Origin: Pardosa pseudoannulata | Lineage: Eukaryota; Arthropoda; Arachnida; Araneae; Lycosidae | Direction: 5' to 3' | Assembly: GCA_032207245.1 (NCBI GenBank) | Contig: CM063502.1 | Span: forward strand, 119,734,115-119,798,114 | DNA: 64,000 bases | Shown: positions 58,104-64,000 of the stretch, one piece after another | How the letters are laid out: each line of letters begins with the position of its first letter | How positions within the stretch are numbered: position 1 is the first letter of the stretch | Translations under genes and position numbers: made by a program | Notes under the pieces: model-generated | Databases searched by the model: none | The model's input: the letters and a program-made list of their open reading frames with translations, nothing else | What the model was told of the DNA's origin: nothing

Positions 58104-58434
58104 AAAAGCAATCATGCTGGGGGTGCAGCAACTACTTGTAGTAGGTGAATGGTGACCACGCGTAAGAACTGAAAACTTTTATAGTCAATGCATAAGAATT
58201 CTGTTTTATGGTAGTCATTAAAATAATTTTACACACAGTGTATGTAAATGTAATATATGTGCCAAGACATAAAGGAAGAGAATAGCGTTGATTATGAAAC
58301 AATGTGGTTAAAACTAACTTGTAAATACATACAGAATGATTGGTATTTTATTTACAATTATGAAAATTTTACTAACTGACATATTGTATTATGTGTCATG
58401 AGGTGTCATCGATAGGGTATGCAATTTGGCAATT

Positions 58435-59190
58435 TTAACCCATTGAGGACGAAATATCGCTGTGGAAGAGAATTATTGGTGAGTACACAAGAGAAAATAT
58501 ACACTTTAAATGCTTGCGTTATGAAAACTAAAGCTTTAAAGACAGAAAGCTTTTTGACGGAATCAAAAGAAACTAGAAATAAACAACAAAAATAAATTTG
58601 GTTATACGATATATATGTTTATGTATGATACGTTTTACATTTGTGCATGGTGTTGGCCCTTTCAAAACAAACACCTATGTGTAAAGCCAGTTTAGTTAAG
58701 CAAGTAGTACAATAGTTCTACCTTTCATTTTTCGATTTGAACATACTACATTGTCTTTACTCCTTCTTGCATCATTTAGTAAAGTAATATGTAAAATGTT
58801 GTTTAACCTTTCTTCTGTTCCACAAGTTGGAGGATTCTTGAGACTAGTGTCATGAAAATCTTCTATCAATTGGGCGACCAAGATGTTCACAAATTACAAA
58901 TGGGTTAACTTTTTGGTAGTGTATCTCCTAGGGTTTTGATATAATATATAAGAATTTATGGCTGAAATTTCCAAGTCTACAAAATAATCTTAACCACCAT
59001 TTTTGGGACTTCTACATAAAACAGTATATACTTGTATACCCAGTGTATGATGCTTAACGTATAAAATACACATAAAGCTCTCTGGTTCATCTGGTAGCGA
59101 CACCGAGAGATTGAAATTCGTTTTGACTTGGCCTGCATCCCATACTTTGAGTTTATATTATACTGAAGATAAGACTGCATCTCTAAATAA
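58435..59190 (-). mobile_element. piggyBac-like element, 3' part, inactivated
   Basis: TTAA followed by CCCATTGAGGACG (58435-58451) is a typical piggyBac-like terminus, and the transposase relic reads toward it. The other end was not found. TTAACCC-like sequence at 58901-58908 lies inside the coding relic and is not the opposite end. Confidence 0.6.
58696..59190 (-). pseudogene. piggyBac transposase C-terminal relic
   Basis: Broken minus-strand frames give, in order, a DYFVDLEISAINSYILY segment (the conserved helix after the catalytic core), KKLTHL and LVAQLIEDF, ERLNN-LH (the R-L-x-G-x-H-F position) and VVCSNRKMKGRT (start of the C-terminal C-x-x-C domain), then a stop at 58696. The catalytic Asp region is not seen and at least two stops interrupt it. 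Confidence 0.65.
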
Positions 59191-61560
59191 TTTCTTATTT
59201 AATTTCTTTCAAAGGCACCTTGGCCCTTAGTTTACTATACCCATGCGTATCTTATCGTTCAGAAAGGTAGACATGAGCGAGCTGATTTATAATACTTCTC
59301 TGCAGTTGTAAACTAAATTCAGCGACTATACTCCAATATGCGTCCACAACGGCAAAAAGACTTAAGTGGCTATTTGCCACTTAATTGTGGTACAAAAAGA
59401 AGATTTACAATGTTTCAATTTTATTTTAACAATCTTTCTTGTAAAAACTGAATTAATTGTGTAGTATCTTCTTTTGTGTCCTCTACTTTTAATCTTGTTA
59501 AATAAGAATTTATTTTTGAGAAACTTATTTAGTATTGTAGCTTTTTAAAGTGAAATGTTTACAGTAAAATTTCCAAGAATAACTGTTCTTAATAATTTAT
59601 CTCCCACACAAATTTTAACTACAAGAACTCTCGAAAAACACACATATACATACATACATACTCAGTGCTTCATACTAATAAAGTAGTAGTTAAAAGGCAA
59701 TAGTAAGAATTTCTTTACTCTACAATTTCCCAATATCACTTCTTTTCGCCATAATTCTTCTAATGAAGGTGAGTCTAAAATAACATATTTATTAATATAT
59801 TTATGTAGTACAATACTAATGATCTGTGACATCAGGTTGTATCAAGGAATAACTAGATACTAACGCCTATAAATTTCATCAATGAAGTTCATGGTGGAAT
59901 AACAATGAATACAATCTAGCTTATAGGACTCAGTATGAAATGAAACTACCCTAAATCCATCATGATTTACCAAGATCGTGTGTTTAAAGGCATAGATTTA
60001 AACAAGGTAAGAAAGTTCTATACCAGCCTTTCTAGATATGTCTTCAAGCACAACATCAGTGTGACTCTCTACTCTTAAAAACGGTTAACACTTATCCCTG
60101 ACAAATGCAACAAAAATTTAACCCCTGTAAGTGTACTCGAAAAAATAGGAAGTAATGTGAAGTAATTCACAACTATGGTTTATTACTGAGATAAGGAAGC
60201 AAGTACTAAGTTTCAGCCATTATGGACATTGCATACGTGTTGTCATTTACTTAACTGATAGACACGATATTACATTAAGTTGAAAATTAGCTAATACCAA
60301 GAACCTAAGCCTAGAAATAAATTCAAGCAAGTAAGTGTACAACACTGTAAGTACTATTCACACGTTGGGATGAAATTTTGATTCCGCCTCCTTCCTTGTG
60401 CTTTTCTTGCTCAGCTAGAAATATTTATCTCTCAAATATATAACAATTTCTTTCTAAGAAAATAAAGTATTTTCAAGCTAGATCGGTGTAAATTTAGAAC
60501 AGACATAAATATGAGGCGATTTTATTGCTTAGAAGTAGGTTGCTTTCTAAAAGCTATGCTCGTGTGCTGATTTGTAAATCTTCATATGTGATGAAACAAG
60601 TAAAAGCTCTTATCATAAACTTTTATGTATTGATTTTATTTCTTCACTGTCGGAATTAATAATGGACATCAGAGGTGTAATAAAATATCGAAACTACAAC
60701 GAAAGTAACAAACTACACTGATGATTTATGAGTTTTATGTTTACTCATAACTCACGAGATCTCCGTTATACGTCTACACGAGTTTACTTTTGATTTATAA
60801 TTCACGAGATGTGCATTATATGTTGATGCAAAACAACATTAGGTGGCAACTAATATTTTTAAGCTTTGATTTCTGGACAAGTATACACATACATATATAC
60901 ATAAAAACATTTTTAAATTTATAGTTAAAAATTAACTATCCAGTGCTCAAATGAATCATCCGGAAAAACTATTCTGTGCAGTGGTTGAACTTCTTTCCCT
61001 AAACAAACCAAAAATGGGTTACAAGATTTTTGGATCTTGTTGTAGCCACATGTCCCAAACAGGCAGACGAATGCATACTCTTGAATTTCTTCTTCCTTTC
61101 ATGCAAGTCGCTGACTTTTATCCTCCAATAAAGTTCGAAAAGTCACATGTATCCAAATTTTGGCATGCATCTTTAATCTTACGAAGGAAACAAACCTATT
61201 GAAAATTCTAACAATTTTGCATGCTATTAAGTCCAGCAATAGAGTATAACTAAGTATAATAGCCTTGTGCTGATTAAGAGAAATTATATATGATGTACTG
61301 TAATACCCATTATATATTTCAATTTCTAATAACATGTTTCTATTTTGAAAATTTACTATAATTTGTTTCTCACAAATAAAATTTTCTCCATGAAACTTTA
61401 GATATAGTGCTCAATCTCTTCCAAATATTGTGACAGTCGCAGAATATTGCCTTTCATGTAAAACGTGTTGAATATGTCCTCATTTGTATAGATTAGTTGT
61501 AAAAATTAGATTGTATAGATTTGTATTATTATATTTGTATTGTTAAAATATCACTAGGTT
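59191..61560. other. AT-rich stretch
   Basis: Contains a 9-bp inverted repeat TTAAGTGGC/GCCACTTAA (59361-59383) and an imperfect direct repeat with TCACGAGAT at about 60750 and 60803. No gene supported. The 83-codon frame at 60951-61202 has no recognisable motif. Confidence 0.4.
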
Positions 61561-61561
61561 T

Positions 61562-61700
61562 ATAAGTATATATAAAATACATAGTTATATACACATATAT
61601 ACGTATATACATATATATCTATATATCTATCTATATCTACATCTCTATCTATCTGTTTATCTATTTATCTATTTATCTCTCTATACATATATAAATATAA
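61562..61700. repeat. Interrupted (TA)n/(TATC)n microsatellite
   Basis: Mixed TA, TACA and CTAT units over about 140 bp. Confidence 0.85.
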
Positions 61701-62461
61701 TTTTTTTATATGATTTACTGATGCTGAGACTGAAACTTCCTGTCTGTTTACAAATAGAAACTCAAATTATTTAATTCTGATATTACTTAAAGATAAATGC
61801 TTTTGTCCATATTTTTGTTGTTGAAGGAAAGCATTTTTTCCCATTCAAAATCTCGAGAAGATTTACATTGAGAAATATTCTTACGAGTGTGAGATATTAC
61901 AAAGTATCTTTCAAATTCTATTTAAGAAAATTATTAATTTGGATTGCGTAAGCTTAGAGAAGCCATTAAAATTTCATTATCAAGGGCCATTAACCGTATT
62001 CAAGTTGAGGTATCACGCAAAGTTGATGTCTTGTATGAAGAGAAGCTAGAGGGGGGCTCACAATAAGATAGGCGAAAAGATTTCTAGATGTTCATTAAAC
62101 TATATTTGATTCCGATGACGAATAAATATGTTTCGGGCTGTGTTTCTAATATCGTAAGCTTTTCATTAATAGAGAGAATAGTTTTTTAGTGTTACCATGA
62201 TTAAAAGTTTTCTTTGTAATGTTTCGCTTTTTATGGAAAAGAGAAAAGAATCAAGAAATATGATTATTTGTTACTATTTCAGGGAATGGTTTCCTAAATA
62301 GTTTCTACCGTTTATTCCTGTACTGATATTAAAGATTTTAAAAGCAATGTTTTGAATAAATTATAACTTTTAAAACTCACTTTAAATTGTTTTATAATTT
62401 TTATAGAAGGCTTTGCCACAAGATTGATGGCTCTAAAAGCAAAAGTTTTAGAACGTTATAT

Positions 62462-62798
62462 GCCCCGTTTACATGTGCCAAAAGCAGCGTAAAATGCAGG
62501 GTAGATACGCGAATTGTACTCCCCTTTCAAGAATTATCCCTAGCTAGGGAAAAAATTGAGGGGTAGAAAGAACCCACCTTTCTACCCGGGTAATAGCAGA
62601 GTTTACTCTCCTTTCCCATCATCCTTTGCGCTTACAGATGATTGCCGTCCCGTATGATCACGTGACTTCTAGCGAAGATCCCGGCGAAATGGAGGGTAGA
62701 AATAATTGACCATGTAAACGGGTTTCTCCGACCCTCCAAGCAAAATCCCTTTACCCGGGTAAAAAGAAGGGTACATGACTGGCACATGTAAACGGGGC
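62462..62798. mobile_element. MITE with perfect 19-bp ends GCCCCGTTTACATGTGCCA
   Basis: The left terminus 62462-62480 and right terminus 62780-62798 are exact reverse complements. The interior is much more GC-rich than its surroundings and contains ACCCGGGT palindromes twice (about 62585 and 62754). No coding capacity. Target duplication is unclear, so the superfamily is open. Good preservation implies a recent insertion. Confidence 0.9.
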
Positions 62799-63654
62799 TA
62801 AGTCTACACTAGCATATAGCCCGTCATATGACGGAATCAGTAAAATTTTTAATTTTCCAGAATTGTAAAGTACTCTATGAGGCAGGTTTTATGGCTGAGA
62901 GTTATCCGGTACACGCTCAATAAATTGTTTATCTTCATAGTCCTTTAAAGTCTCTCGATACTGTGAATGCAGTTTAGAATCCCGTTGAATTAATTCACTT
63001 AGCCAAACCTTATGATTATGTATAAAAAACAAACACACAAACGAACAAACTTCTTAATTTTCAAAGATATCATATTAAGAAAATCTTAGATTTCAAAGAT
63101 AGCGTTTAAGATTAACTTAAACGCTAGATATTTATAAGTCAGTGAAATAGACTCCTTTTATGAAAAGAATTTGTTGTTAATACCAGTGATAAAATTTTTA
63201 TTGCAACAAAAAGTAATCCATGATTAAATTTAAAATTATCACATATGTACCTAATCTATTATTTAAGCCGAATATAAAAGAAAGTTATTTACTTAATATC
63301 TAAGTTCAGTGATAAAACGTATGAAAATCATGCAGCCGATATTTAAATAATTTAAAATAAGAAATTATTAATTGAGAGGGTTAAGGAAATGACGTCATAA
63401 TGCTAGAAAAAAATGTTATTTTTACCTATTTATTATGCGATAAATTGATAAATATAACCGGCGAAAAAAGGGTTTAAAATAATACCATCAATTGCTTGAG
63501 AAGGGGAGAAGGGGTCTGGTTAGATAATGAATTTTGGTCTCTCTAACTCATCAAGAATCCAATATGGATTCATTTATTCATTCCAGGTCCAACTGCTTCA
63601 TAAATTCCAGGACAGATGGATAGATAACTTAGGCTTTTATTATATAGGAGATTT
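62799..63654. other. AT-rich stretch
   Basis: A 14-bp palindrome CCGTCATATGACGG lies at 62820-62833. Nothing else supported. Confidence 0.45.
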
Positions 63655-63765
63655 TTATACATAAGGGATTATGAGACCGAAATCTACTGCTTTAAACCAG
63701 TTCTAAATGCTTACGAATACCCGTGCTGCAGTAAGAGTTGAAGCAGCGGGCTATGATCGAATAGG
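63655..63765 (-). mobile_element. SINE family A, degenerate fragment
   Basis: ATGAGACCGAAATCTACTGC and CTTACGAATACCCGTG are diverged reverse complements of the family body. The head is barely recognisable. Confidence 0.65.
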
Positions 63766-64000
63766 GAAAGGCGACATATAATGGGGTCCTGGACACATAA
63801 ATCTCGAATAAATAGCCTTTTTATTCATAAAAATTACCACAGGCTATTGTAAATCAAATGAAACAGACCAAATACTTTTACTATAATTACATATAATGGG
63901 TGTAAATTATTTATTATTTTATGTTATTGTACACTACTTCCTCTTCAGGGTATTAAAAGCCCTTGAAATATGTTCTCATATGTAAGTTATTCTGTGTGCT
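63766..64000. other. AT-rich right edge of the window
   Basis: No feature recognised. Confidence 0.4.

Noticed and set aside
58901..58908. TGGGTTAA taken as the right end of a 474-bp piggyBac MITE
   Set aside because: The transposase relic reads continuously through it, so the element extends further right and the word is coincidental.

Overview
The window is AT-rich, intron-bearing animal DNA. Its mixture of Mag-type LTR, gypsy, Tc1, pogo/Tigger, piggyBac and hAT relics, with tRNA-derived SINEs ending in AAACC tails, fits a non-insect arthropod. I favour an arachnid such as a spider, but this is an inference from family resemblance, not a database result. No bacterial or phage gene organisation is present.

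Host gene: about 2.6-13.9 kb holds the 5' part of one protein-coding gene on the minus strand. Five exons join in frame across convincing splice sites into 322 codons, and the gene continues past the left edge. The N-terminus and two A-x-Y/V-Y-x-x-W-type motifs resemble microtubule-associated protein 9 (MAP9/ASAP). Its introns carry a tRNA-derived SINE, a perfect 25-bp hairpin and AT microsatellites. The probable promoter is the CpG-richer stretch at 13.9-14.4 kb.

14.4-21.6 kb is a nest of mobile DNA: a small hairpin, a MITE with 45-bp inverted repeats, then a TIR element (15382-21519). A complete but broken minus-strand Mag-like LTR retrotransposon (15476-20089) has inserted into that element. 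The retrotransposon has 5-bp target duplications, a serine-tRNA-type primer site and a polypurine tract. It is inactivated by a gag frameshift, a stop in RNase H, an inverted templated insertion in the integrase core, and a later frameshift.

21.6-32.2 kb holds degenerate repeats, a plus-strand gypsy pol relic (about 23.3-25.1 kb) and a 5.75-kb hAT-like element (25970-31722) with a perfect 8-bp target duplication, itself loaded with SINEs and a 165-bp tandem repeat.

32-49 kb carries long TA microsatellites, a pogo/Tigger deletion derivative (34407-35298), a four-unit macrosatellite of about 385 bp (37385-38910), a piggyBac derivative with a transposase C-terminal relic, a second copy of a dispersed repeat, a full-length dead Tc1 element (45151-46612) and a Charlie-like hAT MITE (47827-48637).

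49-64 kb has a tandemly duplicated SINE, an inverted duplication of a 5'-exon-like block (50.8 and 54.1 kb), two more TTAA-flanked piggyBac-like MITEs, a piggyBac transposase relic (58.4-59.2 kb) and a palindrome-ended MITE at 62.5 kb. I found no clear second host gene, no real tRNA or rRNA gene and no CRISPR. The elements do not form a pathway. The region reads as one gene start followed by about 50 kb of layered transposon debris.
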